The position numbers were made by a program, and so were the translations under genes. 64,000 bases of DNA from Pyronema omphalodes (lineage: Eukaryota > Ascomycota > Pezizomycetes > Pezizales > Pyronemataceae): NCBI GenBank assembly GCA_024516155.1, contig JAJJXM010000072.1, forward strand, positions 224,179 to 288,178, given 5' to 3'. The stretch's first letter is position 1; each line of letters opens with the position of its first letter. Under the pieces are notes generated by a model. The model was given only the letters and a program-made list of their open reading frames with translations. It did no database searches and was not told where the DNA came from. Positions 51,201 through 60,800 of the stretch are shown here, one piece after another.

Positions 51201-51682
51201 AAACAACTTCGACCATCACTCGTCGAAGGATCAGGCAACAAACAGCGAACAGCCATTCCTTCCGCCCCCGCCAAAAATGGGGAATCCGCCCCGAGCTGGT
51301 CTCCCTCCCCAAACGTAGAGCAGCTGTGTCCCTCCAGGTTGCTTCAGGCCACGCTCTCATCGGCACCCATCTGGTGCGCTTGAAGAAAAAGGAATCGGAC
51401 CGCTGCTGGTGGTGCCAGTCGGACAAAGGACAAACCAGAGGCCATCTCTTCGGAGAATGCCCCCGCAGGCATAAGGAATTCAAGGTGTCGAAAGAGGAGA
51501 TTGAGAGAATAAGGGGACGAACGGGGAGGCGGAGAGGAAGGCTGAAGGTGGTGGATTTTTTTAGGGACGATCGACTCACGAAAGTGATCTTGGGATTTTC
51601 AGAAGATAACTATAGGCACGGCTGGGTGGGCCAGGTGTTTGGAGGGCGAATTATAAATGTTTTCATTACTTTTCCTTTTTGA
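48256..51682 (+). pseudogene. LINE-b ORF2: endonuclease end, reverse transcriptase, RNase H
   Basis: Starts at DFNAH of the APE-type endonuclease with a one-base frameshift within about 20 bases. The RT is open to 50015 (SKAPGDDGL, RIISLLSCLGKLVEK, GRRGCSAVDA, DVQGAFPTV, GLPQGYSVSPVLF). The catalytic box reads FVDN instead of FVDD. The frame is closed by two consecutive TGA codons (50013-50018) where CGA CGA is expected, then stays open in the same frame to about 50465. A frameshift leads to the last part (to 51682) with RNase H (WTDGSR, ELYAIW, FSDAHAA, EEADRVAKEA) and a CCHC knuckle (CWWCQ...HLFGEC). Dead. Confidence 0.9.
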
Positions 51683-51955
51683 TGCTGATGCTTTTTTCTT
51701 TTTTCTTTGTGGTCAAGGGGGAATTCGTCAGCGATACGGGGGGCTGTACAGGCTTCGGCTGGGGTTAGGGATTTTTTGCTTCTTTTTACGTTTGTTTCTT
51801 TCTTTACTTATCTTTTTAGGGGACGTCACGGGGTGCAGGAGATTGGGGAGCCTCTTCTGGTGGTCTCGGCCACAGAGACAGGAAAAACGGATTTAGTTTC
51901 CCGCATAGGCCTTAAAGGCCTCGAACGGTGTATGATTAAAATCAAATCAAATCAA
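51683..51955 (+). other. LINE-b 3' untranslated region and tail
   Basis: T-rich tracts, then a small hairpin with GGCCTTAAAGGCC (51919-51931) just before the AAATC-type tail (51938-51955). Fungal LINEs often end in short A-rich repeats that the RT uses for priming (family knowledge). No gene. Confidence 0.6.
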
Positions 51956-51992
51956 GTTCATCATATCTTCCTCAAGTCGGACCAGCCTTCAT

Positions 51993-52376
51993 GTGTCACA
52001 CCCTATATTGTCTGAGTATAGAATAGGTAACATGTATAACATTTAGAGGACATGGCAAACTCGACAGGAGAATGAATAATAAGGTTGGTATCCCGGGCCG
52101 GAACCCCCTGAGGAGCTCCAGCTAGCCACGTCACGTGATTCATGACTTTCCGAAAGGACCTCATGAGGATCCCGGCCCGAGGTGTCGCTACCTGTTATTC
52201 ACTGTCAGTTTGGGAGGATGACAGATGGATGGGAACGAGCAACAACTTACCTCATGGGTGTCGACTTACCCATGAAAAACTACAGACGACGCTGATGGAG
52301 ACCGAAGACAACGGCGAAGGGACACATCCTTCTACTTGAGGATGTGTTCCACCAAGCACGGCTACCAGAGGGCTTG
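51993..52376 (+). repeat. Ty3-C LTR fragment (plus), first part
   Basis: Starts TGTCACACCCTATATTG and runs collinear with the Ty3-C LTR up to CCAGAGGGCTTG, where a minus-oriented solo LTR of the same family is inserted. It continues at 53777. Confidence 0.88.
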
Positions 52377-53776
52377 TGTGAACCTGGGTATTGAGGCTTT
52401 TAATACAGAGGTTCGTCCGATCAGTTCTGCTTCGTCGAAAGGTATTCAACTAAGAGATTTTTCTCAAGAAGCCAGGGAGTTAACTGATCGATCACAGGCC
52501 GAATAAACTTAAGGGTCTCTCTTGAGGTAACTGGTGTAGATAGGTAACGTCGTAGGTAGAGATGAGGTTGCTGATGCTGGAGGAGGCGCTGGGAAGACTT
52601 GGGGTTTTTGATAGACTTTCGTCTACATGTCCGCCCAGACTTCCTGAGGGAACCAACTTCCAAACTGAGCTTAGGAGATAAGACGTGAGTCGATTCTTTG
52701 ACAAATCTGCTGATGGCTCGCATCATGCTGCATGCGCTGCATGTGCAATTATCTGCTGATGGCTCGCATCATGCTGCATGCGCAATTATATTAATTGCTC
52801 ACTTGCATGATGACCGTCGTGTCAGATTGATCCTTGACATTCTTCGCGGTGCTACCACACCTTCCAATCAGGTATTGCGGTTAAGCGCCTGGTGGAGGGT
52901 TACTCCACTTAAGCGCATAATGCGATGACTCTTCTGATAATGACATGTGAGTCATATATGTTATGAGTCGTCATGATCATAGATCTCCCTAGAGAATCTC
53001 GACAGCGAGTGAAGGAATCTGACATCATAAGGCAGACTATGACTTACCGGAGCGCACTGCCCCGTCACATTCCTGGGTGATGTCATGACTGCCCCACATG
53101 CGCGCACTTGCGCGCAGCCATACCCTGGTGTGTACGCAAACACCGCCTTATCTTGCAGTTGGTAGTCATTGGCCTAAGGTCGCGTCATATCAGCTCCACA
53201 CAACGGTTTCCCGGAGTGGTGTTCCTTGCTGCAGGATGTCGTATCATGCTAACGCAGTCTTGACCCTTGTCCAGAGCTCCACTCCTGTTGGCTGACTAGA
53301 CTCTGCCTGGTGCCCTGGCCGACTATCCGCCCAACTCAGACTTCGGACGATCCCATTTGTCTGCCTTGTATCCTCATGAGAATTCCCTTCTGTTGCAAGC
53401 CCTCTGGTAGCCGTGCTTGGTGAGATAAACCTTAAGTATAAGGAGATCTCCCTTCGCCGTCGTCTTCTGTCTCCATCATATCGTCTGTAGTTTTCTCATG
53501 GGTAAGTGGACACCCTGAGGTAAGTTGTTCCTCGTTCCCATCCATCTGTGATTTTCCCAAACTGACAGTGAATAACAGGTAGCAATGCCTTGGGCCGGAA
53601 TCCTCGTGAGGTGCTTTCTGAAAGTCACGAATCACATGACGTGGCTAGCTGGAGCTCCTCAGGGGGTTCCGGCCCGGGATACTAACCTTATTATTCATTC
53701 TCCTGTACAGTTTGCCATGTTCTCATAATGTTATACATGTTACCTATTCTGTACTCACACAATATAGGGTGTGATA
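52377..53776 (-). repeat. Ty3-C solo LTR inserted in another Ty3-C LTR
   Basis: About 1400 bp, minus orientation, GGTTCACA end at 52377, start mutated to TATCACACC at 53776. Flanked by GCTTG (left) and CCTTG (right), a 5-bp target duplication with one mismatch. No internal sequence, so the element was lost by LTR recombination. It is more diverged than the LTRs of the intact Ty3-C and contains a 46-bp tandem duplication. Confidence 0.88.
52705..52796. repeat. 46-bp tandem duplication in the Ty3-C solo LTR
   Basis: ATCTGCTGATGGCTCGCATC occurs at 52705 and again at 52751, each followed by ATGCTGCATGCG. The other Ty3-C LTRs have one copy, which explains most of the extra length of this LTR. Confidence 0.85.
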
Positions 53777-53854
53777 CCTTGCAAGAAAAAGGGATTCTCA
53801 TGAGAATGCAGGGGGGACAAATGGGATCATCCGAAGTCTGAGTTGGTCGGATAG
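53777..53854 (+). repeat. Ty3-C LTR fragment (plus), second part
   Basis: Continues the fragment that ends at 52376 (CTTGCAAGAAAAAGGGATTCTCATGAG region) up to GGTCGGATAG, where the Ty3-D LTR begins. Confidence 0.85.
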
Positions 53855-54441
53855 TGTCACGAATCGCTAAGGATATGCTTCTGGGGGGAATTGTGACCAC
53901 AGCCGGGCTGTGGTTCATGGGCGTGACATTGGGGATGGCATATGTCACGGTTAGGGTTTAGGCGAGGAGGTGGAGCTAGGGTTAGGCGAGAGGGAGGAGT
54001 CAGGGTTTAGGCGAGGGACAAGGGGGTAAGTTCGGGATGGAACGAGGAGGGTTTCCTCTATGTGTGGAATACGGTTTTGTATTATGTTTTGGTTATGTTT
54101 TGTATCATGTTTTGGTTATGCTTTGTATCATGTTTTGCTTATGTTTTGTTTGCGATTTGTATATGTTTTAGTTAGGTTTGGAAGCCACGGTGGAATGAAG
54201 GGTGTCTCATGATGGATGGAATATCTGCGGGACAGATAAGTTGGGGAATCACATGAGCACAGGAACGAAGGTATATAAGGGGACATTTGTATTTCATTAG
54301 TTTAGTACGCAATCAATTTTCTATCTACACAATCCTATCTACACGCTGAAGTCCTATCATCCGACCCGTGAACACAAACCCAGCCTATTGCAACCGACTG
54401 CCCATCCCACCTACTTACCCATCCCGAATACTCACCCATTC
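53855..54441 (+). repeat. Ty3-D LTR, truncated at its 3' end
   Basis: TGTCACGAATCGC start, collinear with 62962 onward but diverged, cut at 54441 by a Ty3-A LTR. It keeps the TATATAAGG box and the ACGCAATCAA start signal. Its first 107 bases keep an open frame for the membrane tail of the Ty3-D third ORF, ending in TAG instead of TAA. Confidence 0.9.
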
Positions 54442-54970
54442 TGCCAGGGAACCCAGAACGGACGTTCGAAGAACACGCTGAACACTACCGGGCAGGGGTG
54501 GACTAGGCGGGTTCCGGGATACGGAGACGGAAGGACAAGAACCGAAGTGCACAACAGGCGGCCGGCACACTACACAAGGACAGGAACAAGGACAAGAATG
54601 ACCTGAGTCTTGAGATGAGGAATCTTATGAAAGGACGAGGGAAAGGCACAAGACGTTCGATGGAGAACTTAACAACGGGGAGGCAAGCCTCCTTATGTAC
54701 AAAGGGCGGCCAGCACTCTTGCTGGGCCGTCATCCAACATCGCTACATGAACAGCTTCCAGTCTCCATCATTTTACCTGTGACGCCACAGCTTCTACAGC
54801 TTGTGGTACGTCATCCATCATCAGTCAATCAATCATCAACAAGGGCACGGCACACACAACAACACAACGACAACACAACACAGCACCACAACGGCACGAC
54901 GGCAACAACAACAACGACAACACAATGTTGACCCAACAACACAACGGCTCGTCAGCCGTGTGCCGTGACA
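54442..54970 (-). repeat. Ty3-A LTR, solo
   Basis: 529 bp, minus orientation; the terminal TGTCAGG reads TGCCAGG at 54442. It is flanked by Ty3-D LTR on the left and Ty3-C LTR on the right, and the flanking 5-mers (CATTC, TTGGT) do not match, so it marks a recombination or deletion junction and not a clean insertion. Confidence 0.88.
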
Positions 54971-55251
54971 TTGGTTCCCTTGGGAAGTCTAGGCAAACAT
55001 GTAGACGGAATTCTATAAAAGACCCTAAGTCTTCCCACCGTCTCCTCCAGCATCAGCAACTTGATCTCTGGTTACGACGATTACCTTTCTACACCAATAC
55101 CTCAGGATAAGATCCTTAAGTTTTTTCGGCCTGTGATCGATCTGTTTACTTCCTAGCTCTTGGGAAAACTCTATTTGTTGGATGTCTTTCAGACGAAGCG
55201 AAAACTGATTGGAAAGCCTCTGTATTGAAAGCCTCAATACCAAGGTTCACA
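54971..55251 (+). repeat. Ty3-C LTR fragment (plus), 3' end
   Basis: TTGGTTCCCTTGGG to GGTTCACA, with a TATAAAAG box near 55014 and CCTTAAGTTT near 55110. It is followed by the primer site CTAAACTTAAGG (55254-55265), complementary to the latter over ten bases, and a leader of about 115 bases. Confidence 0.88.
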
Positions 55252-55912
55252 CACTAAACTTAAGGCTCAAGCTACTAAGTTTACTTATCAACACAAATAC
55301 GGAAGACCCTCTTCTATGGCAAGATGACACCAAAAGATCCTCCACGAAAGAACTACAAAGAAATACATTCAATCAACAATGTCGGCACGAAGAATCACTG
55401 CTCACGACGACGGACTTGATGCTCCTATGGGTGATACCGTCAGCATTACTCGCCCTCGCTCCTGGGAGGAAGTTACTTCTGTTGGAGCGCCTAGGGTCCA
55501 CCATGGCACTACCCTCCACTTGGGAGAAGTCCATGAATGGGTTATTCTCATGATGGAAAGAATGAATGCAAATGAGGAGGACATCAAGAGGTTGATTGAG
55601 GCAGTCGGATCTGGGGCTGCCATGAACGAGGAATTGCAGAGAGTCAAGGGGCTTTACCAGGAAATGGCCCAGGGTATGCAAAAGGCCTACGACACCTTGG
55701 CCAAGAAGGGAAACCTGGACCGAGAGGTCAACTTAGAGACTGTTACCCGCCTTGTTCAGGCCAGCAACGACTTTGCTGGACAAGTTTGGAGGACTATTGG
55801 CAATCTTGCCACAGACGCACAAGCGAAGGAGGCAGCTCAACAAGCAGCTGCAGATAGACTTAACCAGGGCATTCAGATGACAAATGCTATCCTTGAGGCC
55901 TTTGCCCAGACG

Positions 55913-56659
55913 TGTCACGAACCGCTAGGGATATGCTTCTGGGACGGATTGTAACCACAGCTGGGCTGTGGTTCGTGGGTGTGACGCTGGGGATGGCGTA
56001 CGTCACAGTTAGGGTTTAAGCGAAGAGGTGGAGCTAGGGCTAGGCGAGAAGAGTTAGGGTTAAGCGAGGGACAAGGGGGTAAGTGCGGGGTGGAACGAGG
56101 AGGGTTTCCTCGAGGTTTGGAATATGTTTTGCTTATGTTTTGTATTGTGTTTTGCTTATGTTTTGTATTATGTTTTGGTTATGTTTTGTATTATGTTTTG
56201 GTTTATGTTTGTATTGTGTTTTAGTTAGGTTTTGGGAGTCACGGTGGAGCGAAGGGTGTCTCATGATGGATGGAATATCTGCGGGTCAGATAAGTTGGGA
56301 AATCACATGAGCACAGGGACAAAGGTATATAAGGGGACATTTGTATTTCATTAGTCTAGTACGCAATCAATTATCTATTTACACAATCCTATCTACACAC
56401 TGCAGTTCTATCATCTAAACCGTGACCGCAAACCCAGCCCATCCCAACATACTTACCCATCCCGAATACCCACCTATCCCCCCACCCAGATCCCCATCCG
56501 ACGATTCTATCAGAGGCAACGCTGCAGGGACATCCTGTGTACAAGGTAAGTACTGCCTGAGCCCGTGACTAACTCACCTAGAAGTCCAGAGCCGAACCCG
56601 ATTGCATAGCAATCCGACGGTTGTATCGCCTGTCGGCCGTGTGTAGCCGGATTTTGACA
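55913..56659 (+). repeat. Ty3-D 5' LTR
   Basis: 747 bp, TGTCACGAACCGC to GGATTTTGACA. U3 has several TTAGGG-like motifs directly after the ORF3-tail frame, then ATGTTTTGTATT-type tandem repeats. TATATAAGG is at 56326 and ACGCAATCAA at 56361-56370. Confidence 0.95.
56326..56370 (+). promoter_or_regulatory. Ty3-D core promoter: TATA box and predicted transcript start
   Basis: TATATAAGG at 56326-56334 lies 35 bases upstream of ACGCAATCAA (56361-56370), the bases complementary to the primer site. If that motif is the RNA 5' end, R-U5 is 299 bases. The same pair is at 63375 and 63410 in the 3' LTR. Confidence 0.65.
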
Positions 56660-56660
56660 T

Positions 56661-56670
56661 TTGATTGCGT
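56661..56670 (+). promoter_or_regulatory. Self-complementary primer-binding site of Ty3-D
   Basis: TTGATTGCGT, one base after the LTR, is the perfect 10-nt complement of ACGCAATCAA at 56361-56370. Confidence 0.7.
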
Positions 56671-56752
56671 CCTCCGAACGACACCCGATACAACTAAGGA
56701 AGCACGAAGGGCTTCAACCACAACTAAGAAAAAATAAGAAACAACCAATACC

Positions 56753-57835
56753 GTGGATCCGTTCCGATTGCAGGAGCTGAGCGAGGTTATCGAAAGGAAA
56801 GCCACCGGTCCAGCGAGCCCAGTAACCCCCGAACACCGATCCCGCCCACAGACTCCGGATTCACCGGGACCAGCACAGATTCCCGAGGACATAGCCTCCA
56901 TAATGGCCTCTCAACAGGGAACGAGCGGTATGACGCCACCCTCGGTCGTGATGACCCATGAGCAGCTTCAACAACTGTTCCAACAACTCACCTATCGACC
57001 CTCTCCGACCAGTAATCCCAAGGTCGAGGATCCCGAACTCTATCACGGCGAGAGGACGAAGCTTCGGGCTTTCCTAACTCAGTGCGAGCTGAAGTTCAAC
57101 TGTGAACCGAACAGGTTCGACAGTGATATTAAAAAGGTTAATTACGCCAGTTCGCGGTGCCGGGGAAATGCGTGGTCATGGATTGAACCCTCCATCGAGA
57201 GGGGGAGGAGCACGTACACCACCTGGGAGGCATTCAAGACTGCCGTCTCGAGAGCATTTGGAGAGGCGGATTCAAGGGAAGTAGCGAGGAGGAAATTCAA
57301 AAATGTCCGTCAGGGAAATCGGTCCGCCGCAGCGTATTGGGCCGAGTTCCAGAGAATCATCGCGGATCTGCGTTACAACGACGAAATCTACATTGATCAG
57401 TTCAGGGATGGACTTCATGTGGACGTACAAAGGCAACTCGCCATCCTCGAGACCGGTCCGACGAAGATAATCGATTTCGCAAACAAAGCAATTGCATTGG
57501 ACAACCGGCTGTTCAATTTCCGGACCCTGCGAAACCGATTCGAACCTCAGTACCAGAATTTCCATCCGAGGAACGGCCACCAGGGATCGACCTTCTCGGA
57601 ACCCGAGCCGATGGAACTGGATGCCACTCGGAGGGGCAGGCCTAGGGATAGGACCGAGGAAGAGAAACGACGAAAAAACAACGAGTGTTTCAACTGCGGG
57701 AAAACGGGCCACTATGCCGCCAAATGCCCCCACAAGAAACCAATGGGGGAACGACGAACGTACCGGGCGGCAGAAGCCAACATCGATGAGGAACAAGTCG
57801 AAGAAAGAGCGGGAAAAGAGGATCCCAAGGAGTAA
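56753..57835 (+). CDS. Ty3-D Gag
   Basis: 360 residues if started at GTG 56753, which sits in a good context (ATACCGTGG). A TAA lies 18 bases upstream in frame, and the first ATG is not reached until about 56902, so either the ATG mutated to GTG or a non-AUG start is used. The N-terminus is Pro-rich. The capsid-like domain runs about 90-240 (DPELYHGERTKLRAFL, AAYWAEFQRI). A basic linker follows, then the CCHC knuckle CFNCGKTGHYAAKC near 310. It ends AGKEDPKE-stop with the slippery site six codons upstream of the stop. Confidence 0.9.
   Translation: MDPFRLQELSEVIERKATGPASPVTPEHRSRPQTPDSPGPAQIPEDIASIMASQQGTSGMTPPSVVMTHEQLQQLFQQLTYRPSPTSNPKVEDPELYHGERTKLRAFLTQCELKFNCEPNRFDSDIKKVNYASSRCRGNAWSWIEPSIERGRSTYTTWEAFKTAVSRAFGEADSREVARRKFKNVRQGNRSAAAYWAEFQRIIADLRYNDEIYIDQFRDGLHVDVQRQLAILETGPTKIIDFANKAIALDNRLFNFRTLRNRFEPQYQNFHPRNGHQGSTFSEPEPMELDATRRGRPRDRTEEEKRRKNNECFNCGKTGHYAAKCPHKKPMGERRTYRAAEANIDEEQVEERAGKEDPKE
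57811..57817 (+). promoter_or_regulatory. Putative -1 frameshift site GGGAAAA (Ty3-D)
   Basis: G GGA AAA in gag phase. The -1 frame is open from here into pol. Confidence 0.72.
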
Positions 57836-60800
57836 AAAAACAAGGTGGACTTCTGGGGACGAAGAGTTTCGCCGAACCAGACAATCCGGAACCAGCCTAC
57901 ATGATATCGAGCGTAGGGCCATACCGGCGAGATGAAAAGATCATATTGAAAGTAGTAATAAAAGGAAAAGATAATCGAGAACACACCACGACGGCCATGG
58001 TGGACTGTGGAGCGACGGAGAACTTCATCGATAAGGAATATGCGGAAAAGGTGGGGATTCCGTTGAAAAAGAAGGACGTCCCACGAAGGGTGTTGGCAGT
58101 GGACGGACGAGAGATAGCTAGTGGGCCAGTCACCCACGAAGCTATGGTAAGATTACAGATCAACAACCATCAGGAGGATATTCGGCTGCATTGTATCACG
58201 ATTGGAAACTCACCTATCATTGTGGGACTTCCATGGCTCCGAACGCACAACCCCAGTATGGACTGGAACGAGGGAAGAGTTACGTTCGACTCGGCGCGTT
58301 GCGCTAAGAGGTGCCTAGGGACCTCGACCTCACCTCACGCGACCACGGTAACGGAAAACGACGCTATTCAGCAATATCGACTGGACACTGCGCAGGCCGC
58401 AGCCAGGGAAGAAAGAATATGCGAAGCAAGTTGGGAAGAAAGGAAGGAAACCTGGGGAAGTAGAACGAGGAAAAAGGAACAAGAAGCGGCGCCGTGGCGA
58501 AGAAGGATCGGAAAGGACCAGGAAAGAGAGGGGGAAGAGGAGCAACAAGGAAGGGTCCAAGTCGGGGCACAAGATGATCTCCTTCGAAGGGAGTTCGAGG
58601 AGGACATGGGAAAGGACGAAGAAGAAGAGGAGCTACAAGGAACCTGGGAAGACGGACAAGGTGATCCTCTTCAAATAAGGGTCGAGAAGGACCAGGAGGA
58701 GGAGGAACGAAAAGAGATCGAAGGTAGCGAACAAAACGATCCTTTTCGAATGCAGACTGAGGAAAAGGACGGGAAAAAGGAGGAATGGAAAGAGTCCCGG
58801 GATGCTGCACAAAACGATCCTTTTCGAATGCAGCCCGAAGGGAAAGAAGAAAAGGAGGAACGGAAACGGACCCGGGGAACTGCACAGAACGACCCTTTTC
58901 GAATGCAGCCCAAGGAAGGGGAAGAAATAAAGGAGGAACGGAAACGGATCCGGGATGGTGCAGAAAAGGATCCTTTTCGAATGCAGGCCGATGGAAACGA
59001 GGAAGATGGGGAAGATGAGGAGGAATCGGAAGGAAACTTTGACTGGATCGCTTACGCCGCTATGGGATCGCTACAGGATGAGCAGTATGGCTCCGTTCGG
59101 GAACCCGTATCCCAGGGTTCAGCCAAACAGCAGGAACCGACCCCGCGTTCGGCTGGTGACATTGTTCCGGTCGAATATCACGACTTCTTGCATGTATTCG
59201 ATAAGGAAGAAGTGTCGGGACGACCCCCACACCGCCATCACGACCATCGGATTCCGTTGGTGAAGGGGGGGGTTCCACCATTCGAACCCCTTCGAGCATT
59301 GGACGAGGGAAGGTTGAAGACGTTAAGAGAATACTTGGACACGAGCCTGGAGAAGGGACGGATACGCCGCTCGACATCACCGGCGGGGGCCCCGATTCAT
59401 TTTGTGAAGAAGAAGGATGGCACAGTAAGACTCTGTGTGGATTATCGGGGGCTTAACGAGATCACAGTAAAAGATAGAACACCTCTACCGTTGATAGGGG
59501 AAGCGTTGAATCGACTATCCAACGCAAAGATATACACGAAACTCGACGTACGGGACGCCTATCATAACCTGCGAATCGCAAAGGGGGACGAATGGAAGAC
59601 CGCTTTTCGGACGAAATATGGTCTTTTTGAATATTTGGTCATGCCATTCGGTCTTACCAACGCTCCAGCATCCTTTCAGAGGTGGATGAACGAGGTCCTC
59701 AGCGACTATCTAGACATCTTCTGTCTGGCATACCTCGACGACATCCTCATCTACTCGGATGATCTGCAGCAACACCAACAACATGTGAGAAAGGTTTTGG
59801 AACGGGTGGATAAGGTAAAGTTGAGGCTCAAGGCCTCAAAATGCGAGTTTCACACCACCGAGACGGAGTACTTGGGATATATCATCTCACCAACGGGGAT
59901 AAGGATGGATCCGGAGAAGGTAAGAGCAGTGGCAGAATGGAGGGAACCGACAAACGTAAAGGGAATCCAGAGTTTCATAGGATTCGCCAACTTCTATAGG
60001 AGGTTTATCCGGGATTTTAGCAAGATTACGGCGCCTCTTACAAAACTGACGAGGAAGGATGTAACATGGAAATGGGACGACGCGGCTAAATCAGCATTCG
60101 AACAGCTGAAACGGGCAATGATTTCTGAACCCATCCTACGACATTTTGACCCCACAAAACCCTTAACCCTGGAGACAGATGCGTCGGATTACGCCATCGG
60201 AGCAGTCTGCTCGCAGCCGGACGACCAAGGCATCCTACATCCCTTGGGATATTTCTTGCGCAAACTGAAGGACCCGGAATTAAATTACGATATACACGAT
60301 AAAGAACTCCTCGCCATAGTTGAAGGCCTAAATAAATGGGGTACCTACTGCAAGAATACTCGACACAAGATTACTATATTGACGGACCATAAAAATTTGG
60401 AATATTGGACTACAAAAAAAGACCTAGACCTACGGCAGGCAAGGTGGGCGGAAATGTTGGCGAATTACGACTTCGCAATAACGTATCGACCCGGCAAACT
60501 GGCGGGAAAGCCCGACATCCTATCGAGAGAATCAGGAGATTCTCCCTGGGAAGGGGAGCTGAAACACAGGCAGAACAGGGAACGAGTTCTTTTGCCGCCG
60601 CAGACCTTCTGGATCAACTCTGCCGAGGTCATGGAAATACAGGTCGACGAGGAATTGTTAAAAGAAATCCAACAGAAAACAAGGGAGGATCAGGAGATAC
60701 AGGAGATATTAAGGAAATTACGAACTGGGGAGAAGATAGACCGGAAGGTGGCATTGGGACTTTGCGAAGAACGAGAGGGGCTGTTGCTGTATGAGGGGTT

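Larger units (their letters stand above)
48256..51955 (+). mobile_element. LINE-b, 5'-truncated Tad-like non-LTR retrotransposon
   Basis: 3.7 kb starting within the endonuclease motif DFNAH, then RT, RNase H, zinc knuckle, a 273-base 3' region with T-rich tracts, and an (AAATC) repeat tail at 51938-51955. The tail, and the lack of LTRs, mark it as a LINE. The 5' end is directly at the A3 LTR. The 37 bases at 51956-51992 are the only sequence in the window that I cannot give to an element. Confidence 0.85.

Noticed and set aside
51956..51992. Remnant of a host gene or subtelomeric unique sequence between LINE-b and the Ty3-C LTR
   Set aside because: Only 37 bases, no ORF or motif. It may be target DNA or LINE tail; nothing can be said.
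56083..56310. ORF of 75 codons in the Ty3-D LTR (also at 63132-63359), rich in Cys, Phe and Leu
   Set aside because: It is produced by the ATGTTTTGTATT tandem repeats of U3. It appears twice only because LTRs are duplicated, and it has no plausible start or domain.
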